Assembly: GCA_030730425.1 (NCBI GenBank) | Contig: JANQVH010000002.1 | Span: forward strand, 1 to 51,440 | DNA: 51,440 nt | Source: Candidatus Nanopelagicaceae bacterium | Lineage (GTDB): Bacteria; Actinomycetota; Actinomycetes; Nanopelagicales; Nanopelagicaceae | Reading direction: 5' to 3' | Part shown: positions 36,649 to 43,835 of the stretch, in pieces | Position numbering within the stretch: position 1 is the first letter of the stretch | Layout of the letters: each line of letters opens with the position of its first letter | The notes under the pieces: model-generated | Seen by the model: only the letters and a program-made list of their open reading frames with translations | The model's database searches: none | Told to the model about the DNA's origin: nothing | Position numbers and translations under genes: made by a program

Positions 36649-37451
36649 AAGCTCCACTTACCGCCACCTATGGCCATGGCACTGAGAATGACTTTGTAAT
36701 CCTCTTTGATCCAGATGATGAGAATAATCTCTCTTCAAAACAGACAGCAGCCATATGCAATAGGGCAAGCGGTATTGGCGCAGATGGGCTAATTAGAATA
36801 ATAAAGCGCGATGGTAAATGGTTTATGGATTATCGAAACGCGGATGGCTCCCTTGCCGAGATGTGTGGCAATGGAATAAGAGTCATGGCTAGGTATTTAG
36901 TAGATAGAGGCCATCAAGGCGCGGGGATTTTTTCAATACTTACTCGTGATGGAGCTAAGTATTTAAGCGCAGATGTGGCTGGAGATATCAGTGTAAATAT
37001 GGGGCAGGTTGAAGTAATCGATGGCGAAATTACAGCTGCCAATAATGGCAAAGTCTGGAGCGGGTATAACTTAAATATCGGAAATCCCCACGCTGTCGTA
37101 TTTGTTGATTCGCTAGATGATGTCGGTGATTTAAAAGATCCGCCAGTGGTGCGCCCGAAAGAGGAGTATCCAGAGGGTGTTAACGTTGAATTTGTTCAGT
37201 TTCTAGAAAATGGCGAACTTGCAATGAGAGTTCATGAGCGGGGAAGTGGTGAGACGAGATCTTGCGGAACTGGAACCTGCGCAGTTGCTCTAGCTGCAAC
37301 TTTAAAGAAGGGGATGAAATTGCCAGCTAAATGGGTGATTAATCCACCAGGAGGAAGATTGGTTGTAGAAATTGATCCACACTCCAATGCCACCTTAACT
37401 GGCCCTGCAGTATTAATAAAAGACTTTGATCTGGAGCCTTATCTTGGCTAA
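36645..37451 (+). CDS. dapF: Diaminopimelate epimerase
   Basis: PLP-independent epimerase that converts LL- to meso-diaminopimelate for peptidoglycan and lysine. The 268-residue protein has both catalytic cysteines: the first in EMCGNGIRVMARYL and the second in SCGTGTCAVALAA. The start block TATYGHGTENDFVILFD and the RNADGSLAEMCGNG region are standard. It follows miaA with a four-base overlap and overlaps the hflX start by eight bases. dapA and dapB lie elsewhere in the window. Confidence 0.95.
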   Translation: MKAPLTATYGHGTENDFVILFDPDDENNLSSKQTAAICNRASGIGADGLIRIIKRDGKWFMDYRNADGSLAEMCGNGIRVMARYLVDRGHQGAGIFSILTRDGAKYLSADVAGDISVNMGQVEVIDGEITAANNGKVWSGYNLNIGNPHAVVFVDSLDDVGDLKDPPVVRPKEEYPEGVNVEFVQFLENGELAMRVHERGSGETRSCGTGTCAVALAATLKKGMKLPAKWVINPPGGRLVVEIDPHSNATLTGPAVLIKDFDLEPYLG

Positions 37452-38889
37452 GAAGAAAGAGCTGCCAGAGATAGAAGAATTAATCTCTGAGAGCCAGCAG
37501 GTGGCAGCAGAGTTTGACTCTGAGATATTTATCCCTGATTCATTTCAATCAACGCAGCAGGACTTAAGTGATAGACAGGCGCTGCGAAGAGTTATTGGCC
37601 TCTCAACTGAGTTAAGTGATATCTCTGAGGCCGAATATCGCCAGTTAAGACTTGAGCGAGTGATTCTTGTTGGAGTTTGGACTGAGGGAAGTGTTAAAGA
37701 TGCAGAGAACTCTATGGAGGAGCTTGCCGCTCTAGCAGAGACAGCTGGATCAACAGTATTAGATGCCCTTATTCAACGCCGAGATAAACCAGATCCAGCA
37801 ACCTTTATTGGCTCTGGAAAAGTTAGCGAGTTAAAGGCAATTGTTAAATCAACGGGGGCCGATACCGTGGTCTGCGATGGTGAGTTAAGTCCCTCTCAAT
37901 TAAGAAATTTAGAAGATAAGGTAAAAGTTAAAGTAGTTGATCGAACTGCGCTGATTTTGGATATTTTCGCTCAACATGCCAAGAGTAAAGAGGGTAAGGC
38001 CCAAGTTGAGTTAGCTCAGATGAGTTATATGTTGCCCCGTCTTCGCGGCTGGGGTGATTCACTCTCTCGCCAGGCAGGTGGAATTGGTGGGCGCGGCCCT
38101 GGTGAAACAAAGATAGAGGTTGATCGCCGCAGAATCCGCGACAAGATGTCAAAGCTTCGCAGGGAGATCGGCGATATGAAAGTTGCCCGAGATACCAAGA
38201 GACAAGAGCGAAAGAGAAATTCAATTCCCTCTGTTGCAATTGCGGGATATACCAATGCTGGTAAATCATCGCTATTGAATCGTTTAACCAATGCTGGAGT
38301 TTTAGTACAGAACGCTCTCTTTGCAACTCTTGATCCAACTGTTAGACGCTCAGAGACAAGTGATGGTCGCACCTACACGCTAAGTGACACTGTGGGATTT
38401 GTTAAACACCTGCCCCATGACTTAATTGATGCCTTCAAATCAACGCTTGAGGAGGTCTCAGGAGCTGATGTAATCGTTCATGTAGTTGATGGCTCACATG
38501 CAGATCCTCTAGGTCAGATTAAGGCAGTGAGAGGGGTTATAGCTGATGTTGGGGGAGCAAAGATTCCAGAGATTATCGCTTTAAATAAGGCAGATATTGC
38601 AGATCCGCAGGTAATTGCTCAGGTATTGATCCAAGAACCTGATGCTTATCTAATCTCAGTTCATAGCGGAGTTGGCATTGAAAAACTCATCCGCGCTATT
38701 GAGTCATCTCTTCCAAGGCCAAGGATTGAGATAAGAACTGTGCTTCCATATGACAGAGGGGATTTAGTAAGTCAGATCCATGAACATGGCGAGATATTAA
38801 GTCAAGAGTATTTACCTGAAGGAACATCACTTCATGCCTTAGTTGATGGATCTCTAGCGCACGCCCTTGAGAAGTACTCTGTTAATTAA
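37444..38889 (+). CDS. hflX: GTPase HflX
   Basis: A ribosome-associated GTPase that splits stalled or stress-inactivated ribosomes. The N-terminal HflX domain includes DPATFIGSGKVSELKAIV and ELSPSQLRNLEDKVKVKVVDR, then the glycine-rich GGIGGRGPGETKIEVDRRRI. The G domain has Walker A VAIAGYTNAGKSSLL, DTVGFVKHLPHDLIDAFKST and ALNKADI. I chose TTG 37444 (481 residues) because GGAG stands seven bases upstream and homologues start near this point. An in-frame TTG at 37426 is an alternative. Confidence 0.93.
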   Translation: MAKKKELPEIEELISESQQVAAEFDSEIFIPDSFQSTQQDLSDRQALRRVIGLSTELSDISEAEYRQLRLERVILVGVWTEGSVKDAENSMEELAALAETAGSTVLDALIQRRDKPDPATFIGSGKVSELKAIVKSTGADTVVCDGELSPSQLRNLEDKVKVKVVDRTALILDIFAQHAKSKEGKAQVELAQMSYMLPRLRGWGDSLSRQAGGIGGRGPGETKIEVDRRRIRDKMSKLRREIGDMKVARDTKRQERKRNSIPSVAIAGYTNAGKSSLLNRLTNAGVLVQNALFATLDPTVRRSETSDGRTYTLSDTVGFVKHLPHDLIDAFKSTLEEVSGADVIVHVVDGSHADPLGQIKAVRGVIADVGGAKIPEIIALNKADIADPQVIAQVLIQEPDAYLISVHSGVGIEKLIRAIESSLPRPRIEIRTVLPYDRGDLVSQIHEHGEILSQEYLPEGTSLHALVDGSLAHALEKYSVN

Positions 38890-38892
38890 TAT

Positions 38893-39564
38893 TTAGAGCG
38901 AGCGAAGAACTGCTGTTACCACTCCAAGAATCTCTGCTTGATTTCCATCAATAGGTTGGTAGCTATCATTAGCTGGAAGTAACCAGATTTGACCGCTCTT
39001 CTTACTAAAGGTCTTAACAGTTGCCTCACCATCTATCATCGCTGCAACAATCTCGCCCTTATTAGCATCTTTCTGAGAGCGGATAACTACAAAGTCTCCA
39101 TCACAGATTGCAGCATCGATCATCGAATCTCCAACGACTTTAAGCATAAAGAGATCGCCCTCGCCAACAAGTGATGCAGGAAGGGGAAATACCTCTTCAA
39201 CATTTTGTTCTGCAAGAATTGGGCCACCAGCTGCAATGCGACCAACTAATGGAACGTTATGAGTTCTCTCTGGCTTAATATCTTCAAATCTCTCATCACC
39301 TGGAGTTAAAACTTCTAAAGCTCTACCGCGAGATGGGTCGCGACGGATCCAGCCTTTGGCTTCAAGGGCCTCTAATTGGTATTTAACACTTGATGGGGAG
39401 GAGAGCCCTGCAGCTTCACCGATCTCTCGCATTGAAGGGGGATAGCCATTTGTCTCCATCGCCTCTTTGATTGCTAGAAGGATCTTGGTCTGCCTTGGAG
39501 TGAGGCCATTTTCATCAACGGGGCCATCTGGCAGCTCGCTTAGCTTTAAGGGTTTTTTGCTCAT
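38893..39564 (-). CDS. lexA: SOS repressor LexA
   Basis: A 223-residue repressor and autoprotease. The N-terminal winged helix has [20 protein letters not shown] and [20 protein letters not shown]. The self-cleavage Ala-Gly bond is in [17 protein letters not shown]. The catalytic Ser is in [19 protein letters not shown], and the catalytic Lys in GEATVKTF. All required residues are present. The gene diverges from the LysM protein and converges on hflX with a three-base gap. The promoter region carries an SOS box for autoregulation. Confidence 0.97.
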   Translation of the reverse strand: MSKKPLKLSELPDGPVDENGLTPRQTKILLAIKEAMETNGYPPSMREIGEAAGLSSPSSVKYQLEALEAKGWIRRDPSRGRALEVLTPGDERFEDIKPERTHNVPLVGRIAAGGPILAEQNVEEVFPLPASLVGEGDLFMLKVVGDSMIDAAICDGDFVVIRSQKDANKGEIVAAMIDGEATVKTFSKKSGQIWLLPANDSYQPIDGNQAEILGVVTAVLRSL

Positions 39565-39570
39565 AGCTGG

Positions 39571-39599
39571 AGTTTAGAACAAAGTTGCGAATAAATCAA
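39571..39599 (-). promoter_or_regulatory. lexA promoter, leaderless
   Basis: Read on the minus strand: TTGATT (39594-39599), a 17-base spacer, TAAACT (39571-39576), six bases, then the lexA ATG. This is the best complete -35/-10 pair in the window and puts the transcript start at or next to the A of the ATG. The SOS box overlaps the -35 end. Confidence 0.65.
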
Positions 39600-39609
39600 A
39601 CAAATGTTC
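39598..39609. promoter_or_regulatory. SOS box at lexA
   Basis: Read on the minus strand this is GAACATTTGTTT, one base off the GAAC-N4-GTTC consensus. It overlaps the lexA -35 box, so LexA should repress its own gene. A further half-site GTTC lies against the -10 box at 39577-39580 on the minus strand. Confidence 0.75.
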
Positions 39610-39655
39610 TAAAAAAACTTGCCGATGTCGGTGGGTAGGTGTACCTTTGCTCTTA

Positions 39656-39667
39656 GAACAGACGTTC
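39656..39667. promoter_or_regulatory. SOS box for the LysM protein
   Basis: GAACAGACGTTC is a perfect GAAC-N4-GTTC palindrome, extended by GA as in TCGAAC-N4-GTTCGA consensus forms. It lies 57 bases before the chosen start of the LysM gene. It is 46 bases away from the lexA site, so the two promoters probably have separate operators. Confidence 0.85.
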
Positions 39668-39724
39668 GAAGAGTATCCCCACTCTTGGATTAGTTCGGTT
39701 CTAGAAGTATCTGGAGAGATGAAG

Positions 39725-40108
39725 ATGACGACGATCGCCATCAATCCGTTCCTTGCTAAAGATGCCAGGCGCGTGAAAACCCCTATAAATCAAGGCCCAG
39801 CAGCTCTGCGACTAACCCCCCGTGGTCGAGGGCTGGCAAGGTTGGCAGTCATCTCTTCACTCTCCATACTGCTTCTCTCTGGCTATGCAGCATTTAATGG
39901 CGCAACGGCAGGATCTAATAGCGAGTCGATCTCTAGCCCTTATGTGAAGATCAGCATCAAGCCAGGAGATACCCTCTGGTCAATTGCTGAGGGGATTGCC
40001 CCGCAGGCCGATAGACGAGCTCTGGTTGCAGATATTGTTGAAGTCAATAACTTGAAATCGCCTAACCTCCAAGCTGGCCAGAAGATTTATATCCCGACAC
40101 GCCCGTAG
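39725..40108 (+). CDS. SOS-controlled LysM membrane protein (Rv2719c/ChiZ-like)
   Basis: A 127-residue protein with one membrane segment (about residues 39-58: LAVISSLSILLLSGYAAF) and a C-terminal LysM domain (SIKPGDTLWSIAEGIAPQAD and NNLKSPNLQAGQKIYIP). Position divergent from lexA and upstream of nrdR is that of mycobacterial Rv2719c, a damage-induced cell-wall/division inhibitor; functional equivalents exist in corynebacteria (DivS). I chose ATG 39725, six bases after GGAGAG; ATG 39719 overlaps that site and an in-frame start at 39647 would put the SOS box in the gene. Confidence 0.82.
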   Translation: MTTIAINPFLAKDARRVKTPINQGPAALRLTPRGRGLARLAVISSLSILLLSGYAAFNGATAGSNSESISSPYVKISIKPGDTLWSIAEGIAPQADRRALVADIVEVNNLKSPNLQAGQKIYIPTRP

Positions 40109-40115
40109 AGGCTCA

Positions 40116-40130
40116 AACTCATTTTGAGTT
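40116..40130. terminator. Hairpin after the LysM gene
   Basis: AACTCA-ttt-TGAGTT is a perfect six-base-pair stem eight bases beyond the stop codon. It lacks a T-run, so termination is only possible. Confidence 0.3.
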
Positions 40131-40160
40131 GCGGAACTCTCAACCGTTGCTTTACTCTTA

Positions 40161-40176
40161 CCCCTAGATATTGGGG
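40161..40176. promoter_or_regulatory. NrdR box 1
   Basis: CCCCTAGATATTGGGG matches the conserved core C-W-A-N-A-T-A-T-W-G of the NrdR box at every strong position, and the outer bases extend the palindrome to ACCCC...GGGGT. It lies 97 bases before the nrdR start. NrdR represses ribonucleotide reductase genes. Confidence 0.7.
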
Positions 40177-40191
40177 TGGAATTGGGATATG

Positions 40192-40207
40192 CTTCCATAA
40201 GTAGTGG
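40192..40207. promoter_or_regulatory. NrdR box 2
   Basis: CTTCCATAAGTAGTGG is a partial match to the NrdR core. It starts 31 bases after box 1, leaving a 15-base spacer and thus about three helical turns between centres. Paired boxes with this spacing are the normal NrdR operator arrangement. Confidence 0.55.
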
Positions 40208-40272
40208 TTAGCACCTAAGGCTCCAATACACCCGATTTCAGGAAATGCCTAGGATTGAGAGGACGACACGCC

Positions 40273-40773
40273 GTGAACTGCCCCTTCTGCCGTTATGAGG
40301 ATTCTCGAGTCATTGACTCGCGTCCAAGTGATGAAGGCAGCTCTATTCGTCGCAGAAGAGAGTGCGCCCAATGCGGTTCACGTTTTTCAACCTCTGAAAC
40401 TGCCGTTCTCTCCATTATCAAACGAAGTGGAGCAACAGAGCCCTTTAGCCGCGAGAAAGTCATCAACGGCGTTCGTAAGGCCTGCCAGAACCGACCAGTT
40501 GATGATGATGATCTAGCGCTACTAGCAATGAGGGTTGAAGAGGCGCTTCGCTCCACAGGACAGGCAGAGATCGAAGCTCAAGAGGTTGGCATGGCTATAT
40601 TGCCGCCACTTCGCGAATTAGATGAGGTTGCCTACCTGCGTTATGCCTCGGTATACCGTAACTTCTCCTCCCTTGAAGATTTCGAAGGCGAGATCGCTCT
40701 TCTCCGGGCCCTGCCGATCGAAAAGTCAGAAATTGAGAGCGAATCTCAAGTTGCCTCCCCGCAACTTAAATGA
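40273..40773 (+). CDS. nrdR: Transcriptional repressor NrdR
   Basis: A 166-residue repressor of ribonucleotide reductase genes. The zinc ribbon is complete ([15 protein letters not shown] and [16 protein letters not shown]), followed by an ATP-cone domain (VIKRSG-type start; here [21 protein letters not shown]) that senses ATP/dATP. I chose GTG 40273, which begins [13 protein letters not shown] as in the family; an in-frame start at 40255 adds six residues. GAGAGG lies upstream. Two NrdR boxes precede it, and nrdJ follows, the arrangement known from streptomycetes. Confidence 0.96.
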   Translation: MNCPFCRYEDSRVIDSRPSDEGSSIRRRRECAQCGSRFSTSETAVLSIIKRSGATEPFSREKVINGVRKACQNRPVDDDDLALLAMRVEEALRSTGQAEIEAQEVGMAILPPLRELDEVAYLRYASVYRNFSSLEDFEGEIALLRALPIEKSEIESESQVASPQLK

Positions 40774-40876
40774 AAAGTCCGATAAGTAGATAGCAGTAAA
40801 AAAATTAAATAGAAAAAGATAGAAAAGTTTTAAAAATAAAAATTAAAAATTCAAGAAGAAACTGGAGAAATAAGAA
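40774..40876 (+). promoter_or_regulatory. A-rich nrdR-nrdJ intergenic leader
   Basis: This 103-base stretch is strongly purine- and A-rich on the plus strand, with repeated AAATAGAAAAAGATAGAAAAG-like segments, unlike any other gap in the window. No NrdR box, cobalamin riboswitch or terminator is visible. A GGAGA ribosome site precedes the nrdJ ATG. It probably leaves the nrdJ start unstructured and allows read-through from nrdR. Confidence 0.45.
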
Positions 40877-43687
40877 ATGTCGGACACAGTAATCAATCGC
40901 CCATCGGGGAAAGCCAAGTCAGAAAAAGGCTTAAGTATGGAGCGTATTTATACAACTTCTGGTCAACATCCATATGAGGGTGTTAATTGGGAGAGACGCG
41001 ATGTGGTGCAGACCAACTGGAAGAGCGGCGAGGTGGTCTTTGAGCAACGCGGCGTTGAGTATCCAGATTTCTGGTCAGTTAATGCATCAACCATCGTTAC
41101 AACAAAGTATTTCCGCGGCGCAGTGGGAGCTGAAAATAGGGAGCACTCACTAAAGCAAGTTATCGATCGCGTTGTTCTTACCTACACCAAAGCTGGAAAA
41201 GAGCATGGATATTTTGCAACTCCAGAAGATGCTGAAATTTTTGAACATGAATTAACTTATATGCTCCTGCACCAGGTATTTTCCTTTAACTCTCCAGTCT
41301 GGTTTAACGTAGGAACATCAGCTCCGCAGCAAGTATCTGCCTGTTTCATCCTCTCAGTTGATGACACGATGGAGTCGATCCTTAACTGGTATCGCGAAGA
41401 GGGCATGATCTTCAAAGGTGGATCAGGAGCTGGCTTAAATCTCTCTCGGATTCGCTCTTCAAAAGAGCTATTGAAATCAGGTGGCACAGCATCTGGCCCA
41501 GTTTCATTTATGCGCGGGGCTGATTCATCTGCTGGAACAATCAAATCTGGTGGAGCAACTAGAAGAGCTGCCAAGATGGTTGTTCTAGATATCGACCATC
41601 CAGATATTGAAGAATTTATTGAAACTAAGGTAAGAGAAGAAGACAAGATTCGCGCCCTTCGCGATGCTGGCTTTGATATGGATCTTGGTGGCAAAGACAT
41701 CATCTCTGTGCAATATCAAAATGCCAATAACTCTGTCCGAGTAAATGATGAATTTATGCGCGCTTATGAGAGCGGAGCCAAGTTTGGTCTAACAGCTCGC
41801 GCAACAGGTGAGGTAATGGAAGAGGTTGATTCCCGTCAACTATTTCGCAAGATGGCAGAGGCTGCCTGGGCTTGCGCAGATCCTGGAATTCAATATGACA
41901 CCACAATCAATGATTGGCATACCAGCCCTGAGACAGGTCGCATCAATGCCTCCAATCCTTGCTCGGAATATATGTCACTTGATAACTCCTCATGCAACCT
42001 AGCTTCTTTAAATCTTATGAAGTTTTTAAAGAGCGATGGATCATTTGATGCAAAGAACTTTGTTAAGGCAGTTGAGATGATCATTACTGCAATGGATATC
42101 TCAATTTGTTTTGCAGATTTCCCAACAGAGGCAATCGGCGTAACAACAAGGGCCTATCGCCAACTAGGAATTGGTTATGCAAACCTCGGCGCTCTTTTAA
42201 TGGCATCAGGACTTGCTTATGATTCAGAGGGCGGAAGAGCCCTAGCTGGAGCAATTACCTCACTTATGACTGGAACTTCATATCGCAGATCAGCTGAGAT
42301 GGCTGGAATTGTCGGTCCATATGAGGGCTATGCCAGAAATGCAGCTCCTCATACTCGAGTAATGAAGAAGCACCAGGCAGCATCACTCTCTGCAAAATCA
42401 GTTTCAACTCTTGATAGAGATGTATTAGCTGAGGCTAATAAGCAATGGGATAGCTGTATTTCACTTGGTGAGAAGAATGGCTGGAGAAATGCTCAAGCAT
42501 CCGTTCTTGCACCTACTGGAACTATCGGCTTAATGATGGATTGCGATACCACTGGTATTGAGCCTGATTTCTCACTTGTTAAGTTTAAGAAGATGGTTGG
42601 TGGAGGATCCCTCCAGATCGTTAACCAAACTGTCCCACAAGCTCTAAAGAAGCTGGGCTATACCGATGAGACCATTGAAGCAATCGTTGAATACATTTCA
42701 ACTAATGGCCATGTAGTTGATGCCCCAGGGCTTAAGGCTGAGCATTACGATGTCTTTGATTGCGCGCTTGGAACAAGATCTATCGCTCCAATGGGCCATG
42801 TAAGAATGATGGCTGCCTGCCAACCATTTCTCTCAGGGGCTATCTCAAAGACGGTAAATCTTCCTGCTGATGCAAGCGTTGAAGATGTTGAAGAGGTTTA
42901 TTACGAAGGATGGAAGCTAGGCCTTAAGGCTCTTGCTGTCTATCGCGATAGTTGCAAAGTTGGTCAGCCACTCTCTGATGCAAAATCAAAGAACAATGGC
43001 AAAGATGATCAGGTAAGCGCAGCTCCTGCTCCTGCAACTCGTAAGCGCCTACCAAAGTCACGTCCTTCAAGAACAACTTCGTTCTCAGTTGGCGGGGCAG
43101 AGGGCTATATGAACGCTGGAACATATGAAGATGGCCAGCTAGGTGAGATCTTCTTAAAACTTGGCAAGCAGGGTTCAACTCTTGCAGGTGTTATGGATGT
43201 CTTCTCAATTGCAGTATCAATCGGTCTGCAATATGGAGTGCCGCTAGAGACCTATGTCTCTAAGTTCACAAACTCTCGCTTTGAGCCATCTGGAATGACT
43301 GATGATTCAGATATTCGTATGGCCCAATCAATGATGGATTACATCTTCCGCCGCCTTGCTCTTGATTACCTGCCATATGAAGAGCGCGCAGCATTTGGTA
43401 TCTATACCGCAGCAGAGCGAGCAGCAGCCCTTGATACCGGCGAGTATGCTCAAATTGTTGAGGCAAAGCCTGAGGTAGTTGAAGAGAAGAAGGCGAGCGC
43501 ACCAGCTGCAAAGCCTGCAAAAGCCGATACTTCCCTCCACCAAATTGGTTCTTCAACAGAGCTTCTAGAGAAGATCGCTGGCGTTAAATCAGATGCTCCA
43601 CTCTGTGTTACCTGTGGAGTAAAGATGAGAGCCTCAGGTGCTTGCTATGTCTGTGAAGGTTGCGGAAATACCTCAGGATGTAGCTAG
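40877..43687 (+). CDS. nrdJ: Vitamin B12-dependent (class II) ribonucleoside-diphosphate reductase
   Basis: Reduces ribonucleotides to deoxyribonucleotides using adenosylcobalamin. The 936-residue protein has the NrdJ catalytic barrel: FNSPVWFNVG, SACFILSVDDTMESIL, GSGAGLNLSRIRSS, NPCSEYMSLDNSSCNLASLN with the active-site Cys and Glu, and APTGTIGLMMDCDTTGIEP. The Ala/Lys/Pro-rich linker near residue 870 leads to a C-terminal zinc/redox tail, CVTCGVKMRASGACYVCEGC. No class I subunit is in this window. The gene follows nrdR and is ended by two hairpins. Confidence 0.97.
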   Translation: MSDTVINRPSGKAKSEKGLSMERIYTTSGQHPYEGVNWERRDVVQTNWKSGEVVFEQRGVEYPDFWSVNASTIVTTKYFRGAVGAENREHSLKQVIDRVVLTYTKAGKEHGYFATPEDAEIFEHELTYMLLHQVFSFNSPVWFNVGTSAPQQVSACFILSVDDTMESILNWYREEGMIFKGGSGAGLNLSRIRSSKELLKSGGTASGPVSFMRGADSSAGTIKSGGATRRAAKMVVLDIDHPDIEEFIETKVREEDKIRALRDAGFDMDLGGKDIISVQYQNANNSVRVNDEFMRAYESGAKFGLTARATGEVMEEVDSRQLFRKMAEAAWACADPGIQYDTTINDWHTSPETGRINASNPCSEYMSLDNSSCNLASLNLMKFLKSDGSFDAKNFVKAVEMIITAMDISICFADFPTEAIGVTTRAYRQLGIGYANLGALLMASGLAYDSEGGRALAGAITSLMTGTSYRRSAEMAGIVGPYEGYARNAAPHTRVMKKHQAASLSAKSVSTLDRDVLAEANKQWDSCISLGEKNGWRNAQASVLAPTGTIGLMMDCDTTGIEPDFSLVKFKKMVGGGSLQIVNQTVPQALKKLGYTDETIEAIVEYISTNGHVVDAPGLKAEHYDVFDCALGTRSIAPMGHVRMMAACQPFLSGAISKTVNLPADASVEDVEEVYYEGWKLGLKALAVYRDSCKVGQPLSDAKSKNNGKDDQVSAAPAPATRKRLPKSRPSRTTSFSVGGAEGYMNAGTYEDGQLGEIFLKLGKQGSTLAGVMDVFSIAVSIGLQYGVPLETYVSKFTNSRFEPSGMTDDSDIRMAQSMMDYIFRRLALDYLPYEERAAFGIYTAAERAAALDTGEYAQIVEAKPEVVEEKKASAPAAKPAKADTSLHQIGSSTELLEKIAGVKSDAPLCVTCGVKMRASGACYVCEGCGNTSGCS

Positions 43688-43700
43688 AAAAGTAATTACA

Positions 43701-43717
43701 GGAGAGATTGCCTCTCC
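43701..43717 (+). terminator. First terminator hairpin after nrdJ
   Basis: GGAGAG-attgc-CTCTCC is a perfect six-base-pair stem followed by a short TTT run, 13 bases after the nrdJ stop. Confidence 0.6.
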
Positions 43718-43725
43718 TTTAATCC

Positions 43726-43756
43726 TTAACCCCTCGAAGAAATTTCGGGGGGTTAA
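43726..43756 (+). terminator. Second terminator hairpin after nrdJ
   Basis: TTAACCCC and GGGGTTAA flank an inner CGAA/TTCG pairing, forming a long stable stem with small internal irregularities. The downstream sequence is T-rich but not a pure run. Together with the first hairpin it should end the nrdR-nrdJ transcript. Confidence 0.65.
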
Positions 43757-43822
43757 ATCATTTAACGCTATTTATTTAGAGTTTAAGTAAGCAATTTCTA
43801 ATCATTGCAAATGAAATAAGAA

Positions 43823-43828
43823 TAAGGT
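43823..43828 (+). promoter_or_regulatory. Leaderless-type -10 box for the DinG-like helicase gene
   Basis: TAAGGT is followed by seven bases and the ATG at 43836. No Shine-Dalgarno is visible. No SOS box is seen in the 148-base gap. Confidence 0.45.
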
Positions 43829-43835
43829 TGCCACT

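Noticed and set aside
39571-39585. Second full SOS box against the lexA -10 element
   Set aside because: Only the GTTC half matches; the other half reads GCAA instead of GAAC, so it is noted as a half-site only.
40109-40272. Cobalamin riboswitch before nrdR-nrdJ
   Set aside because: The B12-box and the conserved core are not recognisable. The structure present is explained by a small hairpin and two NrdR boxes.
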